In this document: piece after piece, positions 51,011 to 58,416 of the stretch
How positions within the stretch are numbered: position 1 is the first letter of the stretch
How the letters are laid out: the number at the start of each line of letters is the position of its first letter
The notes under the pieces: model-generated
Seen by the model: the letters and a program-made list of their open reading frames with translations, nothing else
Database searches by the model: none
Told to the model about the DNA's origin: nothing
Translations under genes and position numbers: made by a program
NCBI RefSeq assembly: GCF_000217935.1
Contig: NZ_AFHI01000056.1
Coordinates: 1 to 64,000, forward strand
DNA: 64,000 nt
Source: Rheinheimera sp. A13L
GTDB lineage: Bacteria; Pseudomonadota; Gammaproteobacteria; Enterobacterales; Alteromonadaceae
Direction of reading: 5' to 3'

Positions 51011-51027
51011 CTAGAACCGGAGTTGTT

Positions 51028-51837
51028 ATGTACCGCTGCCCGCTTTGTCAACAGAGCCTGACTCAACACCACAACAGTTTTGCTTGTGCTCAGGGCCATA
51101 GTTTTGATCTGGCCAAAGAGGGTTATTTGCATTTACTGCCCGTCCAACAAAAAAACTCCAAAGTGCCGGGCGATTCAGCACTGATGATGCAATGCCGCCG
51201 TGATTTCTTAAATGCTGGTTATTATCAGTTGTTGTCCGATGCGGTGAACCACACTTTTGCTTCTGTATTAGCACAACAAGCTGTGCTGCTGGATTTAGGC
51301 TGCGGTGAAGGGTATTACAGCAACAGGCTGATGCAGGCTCTGGCAGACAACGAAGCCACTCTGTATGGTGTGGATATCGCCAAAACCGCCATTAAAAAAG
51401 CAGCTAAAGCCTACCCTGCTATTCACTTTTGTGTTGCCAGTGCCTGGCATCTGCCTTTTGCCGATCAAAGTTTTGATGCGGCACTTAAACTTTGTGCGCC
51501 TTGTGAGCCGGAAGAACTGGCGCGGGTATTAAAAGCTGACGGAGCTCTGCTGACAGTCACACCAGCACCGGAACATTTAGTGGAGATCAAACAGCAGGTC
51601 TACAGCTCTGTGCGTCTGCACAGTGATGCAATTGAAGCTATCCCGGGTTTTGTGCATCAACAACGGCAGGAATTAAAACAGCAACTGACGGATGTACCCG
51701 CAGACATGGTACTGAACCTGCTGGAAATGACACCTTTAGCCTGGAAGTTCAAACCCGAACAAAAGCAGCAATTTGCTCAAAGCTCACCTCAAATCAGCCT
51801 GAATTTTTATCTGGACTTGTATCGAAAAAATCATTGA
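51028..51837 (+). CDS. rlmA: 23S rRNA G745 N1-methyltransferase RlmA
   Basis: The 269-residue enzyme has an N-terminal zinc finger (YRCPLCQQSL then FACAQGHSFDLAKEGYLHLL) and a Rossmann methyltransferase domain with motif I LLDLGCGEGYYSN. Length and the QGHxFDxAKEGY motif are specific for RlmA, which methylates G745 in 23S rRNA (the RlmA-II form in Gram-positives modifies G748). It follows the VOC gene at 17 bp. Confidence 0.93.
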   Translation: MYRCPLCQQSLTQHHNSFACAQGHSFDLAKEGYLHLLPVQQKNSKVPGDSALMMQCRRDFLNAGYYQLLSDAVNHTFASVLAQQAVLLDLGCGEGYYSNRLMQALADNEATLYGVDIAKTAIKKAAKAYPAIHFCVASAWHLPFADQSFDAALKLCAPCEPEELARVLKADGALLTVTPAPEHLVEIKQQVYSSVRLHSDAIEAIPGFVHQQRQELKQQLTDVPADMVLNLLEMTPLAWKFKPEQKQQFAQSSPQISLNFYLDLYRKNH

Positions 51838-52008
51838 AACCAAGGGCGAGCAGAGAGGTAAAACACTGCTTGTGCTTTTAATCTGTTAAATCGATAGAGG
51901 CTATTGAATTAAAACGTTATATAGCCACCGCATTCATCTTTATGCTAAGCAGAGTTTAAGCTGTTTAGCGCACGCGGTTTAACTCATCTCCCTGAACCGC
52001 TATTTTTC

Positions 52009-52035
52009 GCCCGGCTCTGTAGCCGGGCTTTTTTT
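52009..52035 (+). terminator. Strong intrinsic terminator
   Basis: GCCCGGCT (52009-52016) and AGCCGGGC (52021-52028) with loop CTGT are followed by seven T residues. It lies 170 bp after the rlmA stop and just before the convergent gene. It may end the rlmA transcript or a small RNA from the 51838-52008 gap, in which I see no gene. Confidence 0.85.
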
Positions 52036-52055
52036 ATTTCACTGACAAGGCCAAA

Positions 52056-53534
52056 TTAATTCTGAATAGTGGTCACTCTGTTCCATAAATTCTGATTTTT
52101 ACTGTAGGAGAAATACTCGTCAGGAAACCAGCATTTGGGGATTAATTCCATATTTTTACGTTCTTCAAAATTGGATACCAGCTTACTCAGAATTTCCAAT
52201 AAACGTTCTTCGCTCATTTTCTCCAGCTTTTTCCGCGCCGTTGGAAAATACAAATTGTTATCCACACTGATCACCACATTAGTGCCTGTATTACTGAACG
52301 CCATACTGCGCGTCACGACACGGCATATGGGCATATCAGTGGCTGGTGGGTACAAAGAGATAACCAGTGCATATTCGTATCTGTCTAAATCGCGTTTGTC
52401 TGAATCTTTTGGAATGTAAGTGACACCATAACCCTGAGGAAAGAGGCCGGTAATTTTAATCAGCGCATCGACAGCCGCTTTATGGTAATAACCACGCTCT
52501 ACGCCGCTTTGCAGCACCAGCGCCGCTTTGGGTAAAGACTCATAGCTATGGTTTAACTTGGTCGACAAGACAACTGAGGTATAAATTTGCGGAATTTTCA
52601 GTAAGTTACCAACGCCACCTTCAGGTTTAATAGCGTTTTTAAGCAAGGTATAGACAAAATTCAGCTTGTCTTGTTCGTTTTGATTAAACAGCTCCCGCTC
52701 TTCTTTTGAATTCCCGACATAACGGTCACAAGCCAGGCCTTTAGTGACATAACTTAAAGTTTCCTGATAGTTGATCTTCAAAAGTGCAACGCGGTTTTCA
52801 TCATCCAACACCCGAAACTCATCCAGGTCGCCATCTGCACCTTTGAGAATAGCCAAAGCATCCGGATGGTAAGTGCCTATGTCCTGCAATATAGCTGCCA
52901 TCAGCAGAGGTAGCTGCACATCATCACGGAAAGGTGAATAGTCGGCTTTATAAGCTGCCTCTGCGTTATCACGCATCTCTTTAACAGCACGCATCTTGCC
53001 CAGCACATAGTTATTGTTCAGCTCGTTATCCAGCAACAAGCGGTCGAGTAAACGCAAACTTAAAATGCCTTTGTACAGATGTTTAAACTTCTGGTTCACT
53101 GCGGCGACATATTTGCCGTTGCTCGGCGCTAACAGTTGAATAGTGCCCAAAAATTTCGACGACATTTGGACTGTCTCGTCAAAGTTTTCGCCTTCAGTTA
53201 ACTGCAAGACTGAGATACACACAGCTTTTAAGGCTCTGTAGCGCTCTACCCTGCTGTCATCGAGCATACGCATATAAAGTTTTAACGCAGACTGAGCTTC
53301 GGCCAATTGCTTTTGTTCACTGGAAGACAGATCAGGCTTTTTTTCCAGCTTGCGTACTTGCAATTGTAATTGCTGAAGTTTTTCATCTTGCTGCTTCGCA
53401 TGACGAAAATAATCAGTCGCCACTTCATAGACTGAATCATTCAGCGCTGTGGCATCGTGGACTTTGCTCAGGATAGTTTTTACGGTTTTACTATACGAAG
53501 ACTGACTTATGGTTCCCATCGACATATCGGGCAT
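52056..53534 (-). CDS. Large hypothetical protein with degenerate HD-like core
   Basis: The 492-residue protein is cytoplasmic. The N-terminal half (to about residue 135) is predicted coiled coil (QDEKLQQLQLQVRKLEKK). A helical core (LLDRLLLDNELNNNYVLGKM, PLLMAAILQDIGTYHPDAL) has the helical pattern of HD-type phosphohydrolase domains but lacks the paired His-Asp metal motif. The C-terminal part (RYEYALVISLYPPATDMPICRVVTRS) is beta-rich. I do not recognise the family. GGATAG precedes the ATG. Confidence 0.65.
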   Translation of the reverse strand: MPDMSMGTISQSSYSKTVKTILSKVHDATALNDSVYEVATDYFRHAKQQDEKLQQLQLQVRKLEKKPDLSSSEQKQLAEAQSALKLYMRMLDDSRVERYRALKAVCISVLQLTEGENFDETVQMSSKFLGTIQLLAPSNGKYVAAVNQKFKHLYKGILSLRLLDRLLLDNELNNNYVLGKMRAVKEMRDNAEAAYKADYSPFRDDVQLPLLMAAILQDIGTYHPDALAILKGADGDLDEFRVLDDENRVALLKINYQETLSYVTKGLACDRYVGNSKEERELFNQNEQDKLNFVYTLLKNAIKPEGGVGNLLKIPQIYTSVVLSTKLNHSYESLPKAALVLQSGVERGYYHKAAVDALIKITGLFPQGYGVTYIPKDSDKRDLDRYEYALVISLYPPATDMPICRVVTRSMAFSNTGTNVVISVDNNLYFPTARKKLEKMSEERLLEILSKLVSNFEERKNMELIPKCWFPDEYFSYSKNQNLWNRVTTIQN

Positions 53535-53604
53535 CTATCCTTTTCTGCGGGCCACTTTGTTTGTACCAAAGGTGAGTATAGCAGTCCTTTGCATCTGTCC
53601 AGTG

Positions 53605-54822
53605 TTAGTCTGCCAATAACGGCACTTGCCACTCAACGTCAGATTCCATCTCCATTTCCCATTCTTGCTGCATTTGGGCTGCAATACGCTTTTTGGTCTG
53701 CGGTTTAACAGCCAGTAAATTTGACCAGAACCAGGTGGATAAATCCCCCACCAGATTGGTTTCGGCATTGATCAGAACCACCAATCCTACACCTTTTTCT
53801 TTGGAATAGGCCATTTCAGTACGATAGCCTTTCACCCAGCCGCCGTGATAATAGACTTCATTACCACCGAAGTTAAAAATACGCACACCTAAACCATAAT
53901 GCGAAGTGGTGACATATTGGCCCCAGGTGCGGCCACCTAAATCATCAGCCACTTTAATTCTTTTGCTGCGCACATCCTGCAGCATGGCCGGGCTGAGCAC
54001 CGCCGGGTAATGACCTAACTGCGCTATCAGCCATTGACTCATATCCATCACACTGGCATTGACGCCTGCGGCAGGACTGACCCGGTAATAGCTTGGATTT
54101 ACTTTTGCTTCAGCCCAGCCTCTTTTCACTCTGACATGAGGCATAGCACGGTTTTTAGAGGCTAAAAATGCAGAATACCCCACTGAGGCTGTTGGCATTT
54201 TTAATGGTTTAAACAGTTTCTGCTCCATCAGGCTTTCAAAGCTGCTGCCTGTGGTTTTTTCCATAACAGGCCGGATCAGGCTGAACAACACATTCTGATA
54301 ACCATAACATTTGCCTGGCGCACAACGAGGGTTTAAATATCGAAACTTAGGTAAAATCTGGGCTGGAGTCTGATTCGCTTCAATCAGGTCATCATAGGTA
54401 TTAGGCACTAAACCCGCGCTTTGTGATAACAAATGTTCCACTTTCAAAGCGCCGGTATGGCGTGGGCTTTTAAAAGAAAAAGCCGGCACGTAACGGGTGA
54501 CAGGATCATCCAACTTAAAATGGCCCTGATGCACCAGCAAAGAGGATAGCTGACCAGTAAAGGTTTTAGAGACAGAGGCCAGCCTGAATACAGTGTAGGC
54601 ATCTATATTCGATTTAGTGCCTATGTTTCGCACTCCATAAGCACCTACTTTTACAACTCTGTTGTCTTTGACAATAGCGTAAGCTGCACCCGGAATATTG
54701 CTCTTTTTTAATGTCTGGCGGAAATGCCAGTCAAAATTGGTAGCCAGTTTATCAACATCAGCCGCCAGTAACTGGGGGGAAAGGACGAGGAATGCGCCCA
54801 CCAGTAATTGGATTAATTTCAA
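53605..54822 (-). CDS. Class C beta-lactamase-like serine hydrolase
   Basis: The 405-residue protein starts with a signal peptide (MKLIQLLVGAFLVLSPQLLA). It has the beta-lactamase/DD-peptidase fold with SVSKTFTG (the SxxK nucleophile, about residue 86), GYQNVLFSLI (YxN motif) and YYHGGWVKG (the HGG in place of KTG). Substrates may be D-peptides, esters or cell-wall fragments; resistance is not implied. The start is TTG with GAGGAC upstream. It lies 4 bp after the preceding gene in a tight operon. Confidence 0.88.
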   Translation of the reverse strand: MKLIQLLVGAFLVLSPQLLAADVDKLATNFDWHFRQTLKKSNIPGAAYAIVKDNRVVKVGAYGVRNIGTKSNIDAYTVFRLASVSKTFTGQLSSLLVHQGHFKLDDPVTRYVPAFSFKSPRHTGALKVEHLLSQSAGLVPNTYDDLIEANQTPAQILPKFRYLNPRCAPGKCYGYQNVLFSLIRPVMEKTTGSSFESLMEQKLFKPLKMPTASVGYSAFLASKNRAMPHVRVKRGWAEAKVNPSYYRVSPAAGVNASVMDMSQWLIAQLGHYPAVLSPAMLQDVRSKRIKVADDLGGRTWGQYVTTSHYGLGVRIFNFGGNEVYYHGGWVKGYRTEMAYSKEKGVGLVVLINAETNLVGDLSTWFWSNLLAVKPQTKKRIAAQMQQEWEMEMESDVEWQVPLLAD

Positions 54823-54826
54823 TGTG

Positions 54827-55330
54827 TTAGTCCTCAGACAAAGGGCTTGCCTTTGCTTTAGTGCCGGTATCGGCCTGTAAGTTATGATAAGTCGTTAACA
54901 TCGACGGTATCAGCTGTGTAATTAAATGCTCTATATGGCTTTCACTAACCTGTTGCAAAGACCAGTCTCCGGTCAGATAAGGCTGCAAAGCTGGCCCCAC
55001 TGTATAACACCAGGCGTCCAGCCATACACCCAAAGATTGTACTCTTACCTTCTCGCGCAGGTATAAACCAGAATCCAGCTCTTCAAAAAAATCCAGCTTC
55101 GCAAGTTCTTCAGGCAATACCCCCAACAGTACTTTTCCTTGCTGCAAATGGCCGGGACACTGAGCTAAGGCAGGCACTGGCGTATTGGCATGTTGCTGGC
55201 TTAAACCATATCTTTTGTAATCAAGCAGGCTGGCGTCTTGCATCACATAGTCTTTGCCTGTAATAGCAAAAACGACTTGGGGTAACATCAACAAACCATA
55301 AACAAAAACCACATCACCATCAGGCTTCAT
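54827..55330 (-). CDS. Gamma-glutamylcyclotransferase-like (AIG2/GGCT) protein
   Basis: The 167-residue protein resembles the GGCT/AIG2 barrel: VVFVYGLLMLPQVVFAITGK (YGLL in place of the typical YGTL loop), GYLLGVLPEEL-like segment, LDFFEELDSGLYLREKV with the catalytic-type Glu, and a late AWCYTVG. Members act on gamma-glutamyl amides; activity here is an inference. The frame extends to 55417, but ATG 55330 overlaps the upstream stop as ATGA and is preferred. Confidence 0.78.
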   Translation of the reverse strand: MKPDGDVVFVYGLLMLPQVVFAITGKDYVMQDASLLDYKRYGLSQQHANTPVPALAQCPGHLQQGKVLLGVLPEELAKLDFFEELDSGLYLREKVRVQSLGVWLDAWCYTVGPALQPYLTGDWSLQQVSESHIEHLITQLIPSMLTTYHNLQADTGTKAKASPLSED

Positions 55331-55833
55331 ACCGCTTTCCCTTCCAGCTGTCTCAAAGTTAAGAACAGACGTAAGTCGAATTCCAATTGATGATACTGGG
55401 GTTCCATGTGCTGACACAATTGATAAAAGGCTTTGTTGTGATCTTTTTCGCGCAAATGCGCCAGTTCGTGCACTACAACCATTTTTAGCAAAGCAAAAGG
55501 CAGTTGTTTAAATAAAGCAGAAATGCGGATTTCCTGTTTCGCTTTCAGTTTACCGCCTTGCACCCTGCTAACAAAACTATGTAAACCTAAGCTGTTGTCC
55601 AGATGAATTTTTCCATCAAAGCAGACCTTACTGACAGGTGGGCTGGACTTAACAAAACGTTGTTTCAGCTCCTGAGTAAACTGATACAACGTTTTGTCAT
55701 TCTGAATATCATGCGACATCTGTGGATAGCGGGTCGCCAGCACTTCAGCCAGACGCCCCTGTGCAATCAGCGACTGTACCTGTGTTCGTACAGCTTCGGG
55801 ATAAGAGGTCAGAAAAGTTAACTGGGGTTCCAC
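55327..55833 (-). CDS. YgjP-like zinc metallopeptidase (DUF45)
   Basis: The 168-residue product contains KMVVVHELAHLREKDHNKAFY, the HExxH-x(n)-H zinc motif of the YgjP/WLM-type metalloprotease family. The N-terminal part (VRTQVQSLIAQGRLAEVL) is helical. The start is GTG at 55833, which sits inside an 11-bp inverted repeat. It is the first gene of a - strand operon with the GGCT-like, hydrolase and HD-like genes. The target is unknown. Confidence 0.85.
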   Translation of the reverse strand: MEPQLTFLTSYPEAVRTQVQSLIAQGRLAEVLATRYPQMSHDIQNDKTLYQFTQELKQRFVKSSPPVSKVCFDGKIHLDNSLGLHSFVSRVQGGKLKAKQEIRISALFKQLPFALLKMVVVHELAHLREKDHNKAFYQLCQHMEPQYHQLEFDLRLFLTLRQLEGKAV

Positions 55834-55868
55834 TAAGCATCATCCACAACTAAAACGATGCTTAGTGT
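55831..55868. repeat. Inverted repeat covering the YgjP-like gene start
   Basis: CACTAAGCATC (55831-55841) and GATGCTTAGTG (55858-55868) are perfect reverse complements separated by 16 bp. The GTG start codon of the metallopeptidase is part of the left arm, so the stem could hide its translation start or be an operator. Confidence 0.65.
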
Positions 55869-55900
55869 AAAAAATAAAAGCCCTGCCGTGAACCTTTCTT

Positions 55901-56467
55901 TTAACTATTGCACTGCAGAGCCGCTTTGCCAGAAATGATTGCCAGAATTTGCCCCTGCTGACCCGTTTTAAGCTCTACCCATTGCCCGGCATGCCATGGC
56001 AGGTCCTTTTGTAGTTCCAGTGCCAGTTGCTGATCAATTTTCACCAATAGCTGGTCACAGACTTCTACTTGCCAGTGCTGACCACTGAAACTGAGTTGAC
56101 CAACCAGACTATTACTTTGCTCAAGTTGGTGACGGGCTTGCTGATACTGCTGGTATCGTTGCTGGTAAGCCGTTTGCTGTGGCGACGTTTCGTTTTTCGC
56201 CAGACTATGCAACTGCACCTGATGGTAGTTCGCATCCGACTGCAACACGATTTGGTAATAGGCAGGTTGCCACCAAAGTTGTTGCGCTAACCAAATCAAA
56301 GCCACAGAAGCAGCCAGTCCCTGTACTGCAGGCCATAAGGATTTCCAGTTAGTTTTACGTTGCTCAGGCTTGAGCTGTAACAACTGTTGCCTGAGTTGAT
56401 CAGGCATAGGCTGCTCAGTTTTACTTTGCTGATACAACTGTTGTAGTTTTTCATCCAGCTTATTCAT
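55901..56467 (-). CDS. Putative anti-sigma factor
   Basis: The 188-residue protein has a charged N-terminal 50 residues (MNKLDEKLQQLYQQSKTEQP), one transmembrane helix (LAASVALIWLAQQLWW, about 52-67) and a glutamine-rich periplasmic domain of about 120 residues with two cysteines. The ATG at 56467 overlaps the sigma factor stop by 8 bp. Position and topology suit a membrane anti-sigma factor, although a typical HxxxCxxC zinc motif is absent. It is glutamine-rich throughout. Confidence 0.7.
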   Translation of the reverse strand: MNKLDEKLQQLYQQSKTEQPMPDQLRQQLLQLKPEQRKTNWKSLWPAVQGLAASVALIWLAQQLWWQPAYYQIVLQSDANYHQVQLHSLAKNETSPQQTAYQQRYQQYQQARHQLEQSNSLVGQLSFSGQHWQVEVCDQLLVKIDQQLALELQKDLPWHAGQWVELKTGQQGQILAIISGKAALQCNS

Positions 56468-57029
56468 CGTGCTCTCCAAGCTGTTTTGCCAACGCCTGCC
56501 GTGCATAACGAAGACGACTTTTAACGGTTTCAGCTTCTGCTTTGGTGATCTGCGCTATTTGCAGCAAACTGAATCCTTCCAGTTGCAACAATAAAGTTTC
56601 GCGTTGCAATAACGGCAGCAGCTCTAATAAGTGCTGTAACTTCAGTTCACTTTGCTGCTGCTCCACTGCTGCAGCAGGGCTGTTATCTTCCGATGCTAAG
56701 TCTTCACTGATTTCATAGACCCAGCGTTTTTGTTTTCTGAATTCATCCAGTAGTAAATTACGGCCTATAGCAAACAACCAGGTTTTAAAACTGCTGTGTC
56801 CGGCAAACTGTTGTTTTTGCTCCATAACCTTTAACCAACTTTGCTGACTCAGATCAGCCGCCAGTGCCGGATCACTTTGTTTTAGTAAAAAGTGATACAA
56901 ATCATCACCATAACATTGGATCAATTGGGCAAGGTAAGCAGGATTATCTGTTTGTATATAACCTTGCATCAGCTGCTGAGGATCAGTCTCTGGCAGAGCC
57001 CCACTTCGATTAAACCAGGATAGCAGCAT
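56460..57029 (-). CDS. ECF-type RNA polymerase sigma factor
   Basis: The 189-residue protein has sigma region 2 (DLYHFLLKQSDPALAADLSQQSWLKV, then FKTWLFAIGRNLLLDEFRKQKRW) and region 4 (LLPLLQRETLLLQLEGFSLLQIAQ with the helix-turn-helix, then EAETVKSRLRYARQAL). AGGAG precedes the ATG. It is followed by an overlapping membrane protein gene that fits an anti-sigma factor, so its activity is probably held back until an envelope signal. Confidence 0.9.
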   Translation of the reverse strand: MLLSWFNRSGALPETDPQQLMQGYIQTDNPAYLAQLIQCYGDDLYHFLLKQSDPALAADLSQQSWLKVMEQKQQFAGHSSFKTWLFAIGRNLLLDEFRKQKRWVYEISEDLASEDNSPAAAVEQQQSELKLQHLLELLPLLQRETLLLQLEGFSLLQIAQITKAEAETVKSRLRYARQALAKQLGEHDE

Positions 57030-57049
57030 CCCTTACTCCTCTTTCGGCC

Positions 57050-57076
57050 AAGCCAGCACCAAAGAAGTGCTGGCTT
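57050..57076. terminator. Hairpin between tonB-like and sigma genes
   Basis: AAGCCAGCAC (57050-57059) pairs perfectly with GTGCTGGCTT (57067-57076) around a 7-nt loop. It lies between the stop of the TonB-like gene and the start of the sigma gene on the same strand. The absence of a T-run on the - strand suggests a transcript-stabilising or attenuating structure. Confidence 0.45.
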
Positions 57077-57082
57077 TGAGTT

Positions 57083-57709
57083 TTATGCTTTATCCAGACT
57101 AAAATCCAGCTGAACTTGCAAATTACGTTGTACCACAGCTTTGCCATTGCTCATCTGAGGTTGATATTTCCATGAGCGTAAAGCTTTTACAGCCTCCCAG
57201 TCAAAAATACGTTTGGGTTCAGCATCCAGCACTTCAACATCAATCACTGCACCTGTGACATCGATGGAAAAACTCAATTTAACCCAGCCTTCTATGCCAT
57301 TTTTAGCTGCTTCTGCCGGATATCTGGGATCAATACGAACCATAGCAGTGGCTGCTTTATCCATCTGAATAAATTCACCTGCCCCACCTAAATCCAGAGT
57401 CGGCAATACCGGATCCACAGACAACTCCAGCAAAGGCCCTGAGTCTCCTGTTGTTTCTCTCGCCATAGACTCTGGTCTTGCCACAGGTTTTTGTGGCTCC
57501 GGCAAAGTTCGGATTATGGTGTTGGCCGGACTGTCTTTTCTCGGTTCGTGCAGTTCATGCTCAATAGCTGTGGGGCCTGGTCGGATAGAAACTCTGTCAG
57601 CTCCTATTAACTGCTGCATCAACGCAAACAATAAAAAAGTGATCAATAAAGCGGGGATGGTCGCAGCCATCAATTTTGATCTATCTATGCTGGTATCAAT
57701 AGTATTCAT
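57083..57709 (-). CDS. TonB-family energy-transducer protein
   Basis: The 208-residue protein has one N-terminal transmembrane helix (LMAATIPALLITFLLFALMQQL), a proline-containing periplasmic spacer (PEPQKPVARPES) and a C-terminal TonB domain (RIDPRYPAEAAKNGIEGWVKLSFSIDVTGAVIDVEV then WKYQP). It would couple the inner-membrane proton gradient to an outer-membrane receptor. No exbB or exbD is adjacent. It is upstream of the sigma/anti-sigma pair on the same strand. Confidence 0.88.
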   Translation of the reverse strand: MNTIDTSIDRSKLMAATIPALLITFLLFALMQQLIGADRVSIRPGPTAIEHELHEPRKDSPANTIIRTLPEPQKPVARPESMARETTGDSGPLLELSVDPVLPTLDLGGAGEFIQMDKAATAMVRIDPRYPAEAAKNGIEGWVKLSFSIDVTGAVIDVEVLDAEPKRIFDWEAVKALRSWKYQPQMSNGKAVVQRNLQVQLDFSLDKA

Positions 57710-57771
57710 CTGGCATTCTCCTGTTGTTTTTCAGTTAGACGAAACAGCAGGAAAAAAGGGGTTAAACCGTG

Positions 57772-58293
57772 ATGAAAAAAGTAATAGCTGTAGCTGCAAT
57801 CACAGTATTAAGCAGTGTTGTGTTTAGGCTTCAGGCAGCGCCCGCTGAAATTTATCTGGTGCGACATGCCGAAAAAGTCAGCACTGCGGATAAAGACCCG
57901 GAGTTGAGTGCTTGTGGTCTGGCTCAGGCTCAAGCTATGGCTGCACTGCTTCCAAGTACTATAACCAGGCTGTATCACAGTGGTTATCAAAGAACCCAAC
58001 AAACAGCAGAGCAAATACGGCTTAACCAACCAACGGCATCAATCAAAGCTTATGACGCCCGGGATTTAGCTGCCCTTGCCAAAGCCATCCAACAACAAAA
58101 CAGCCCGGTACTGGTGGTAGGCCATAGCAATACCACGCCAGAACTTATTCATCTGCTGAGCCAGTTAGCGCCGCCGCACATCGGCGAGCAGGACTACGGC
58201 GTGATTTATCAGTTAAAACAATCAGCACAAGGCTACCAGTTGTTTAGTTTTGCCATTTCACAACCTGCTATTTGCCAGGCGAAAATCATTTAA
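57772..58293 (+). CDS. Secreted histidine-phosphatase (SixA/PGAM-like)
   Basis: The 173-residue protein has a signal peptide (MKKVIAVAAITVLSSVVFRLQA) and the RHG phosphatase core: IYLVRHAEKV for the first His and VVGHSNTTPEL for the second, with an Arg in GYQRTQQTAE. Being exported, it should act on periplasmic phosphoesters. A GTG 3 bp upstream could also serve as start; ATG 57772 is used with AAAAAGGGG upstream. It is divergent from the TonB gene. Confidence 0.85.
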   Translation: MKKVIAVAAITVLSSVVFRLQAAPAEIYLVRHAEKVSTADKDPELSACGLAQAQAMAALLPSTITRLYHSGYQRTQQTAEQIRLNQPTASIKAYDARDLAALAKAIQQQNSPVLVVGHSNTTPELIHLLSQLAPPHIGEQDYGVIYQLKQSAQGYQLFSFAISQPAICQAKII

Positions 58294-58416
58294 ATCACGC
58301 CTTTGGATCAAACACTTAGCTACAGCGCCTCAGGGCAAAAAAAATCCCCTATGCTAGACTGAACATAGTAAAAATTTTCCTTTCTTTGGCAAGCTACAGT
58401 CTGGTGCAGGGGTTTT

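Noticed and set aside
53605-54822. A beta-lactamase resistance gene
   Set aside because: The SxxK, YxN and HGG motifs mark the broad serine-hydrolase/DD-peptidase superfamily; nothing shows antibiotic hydrolysis.
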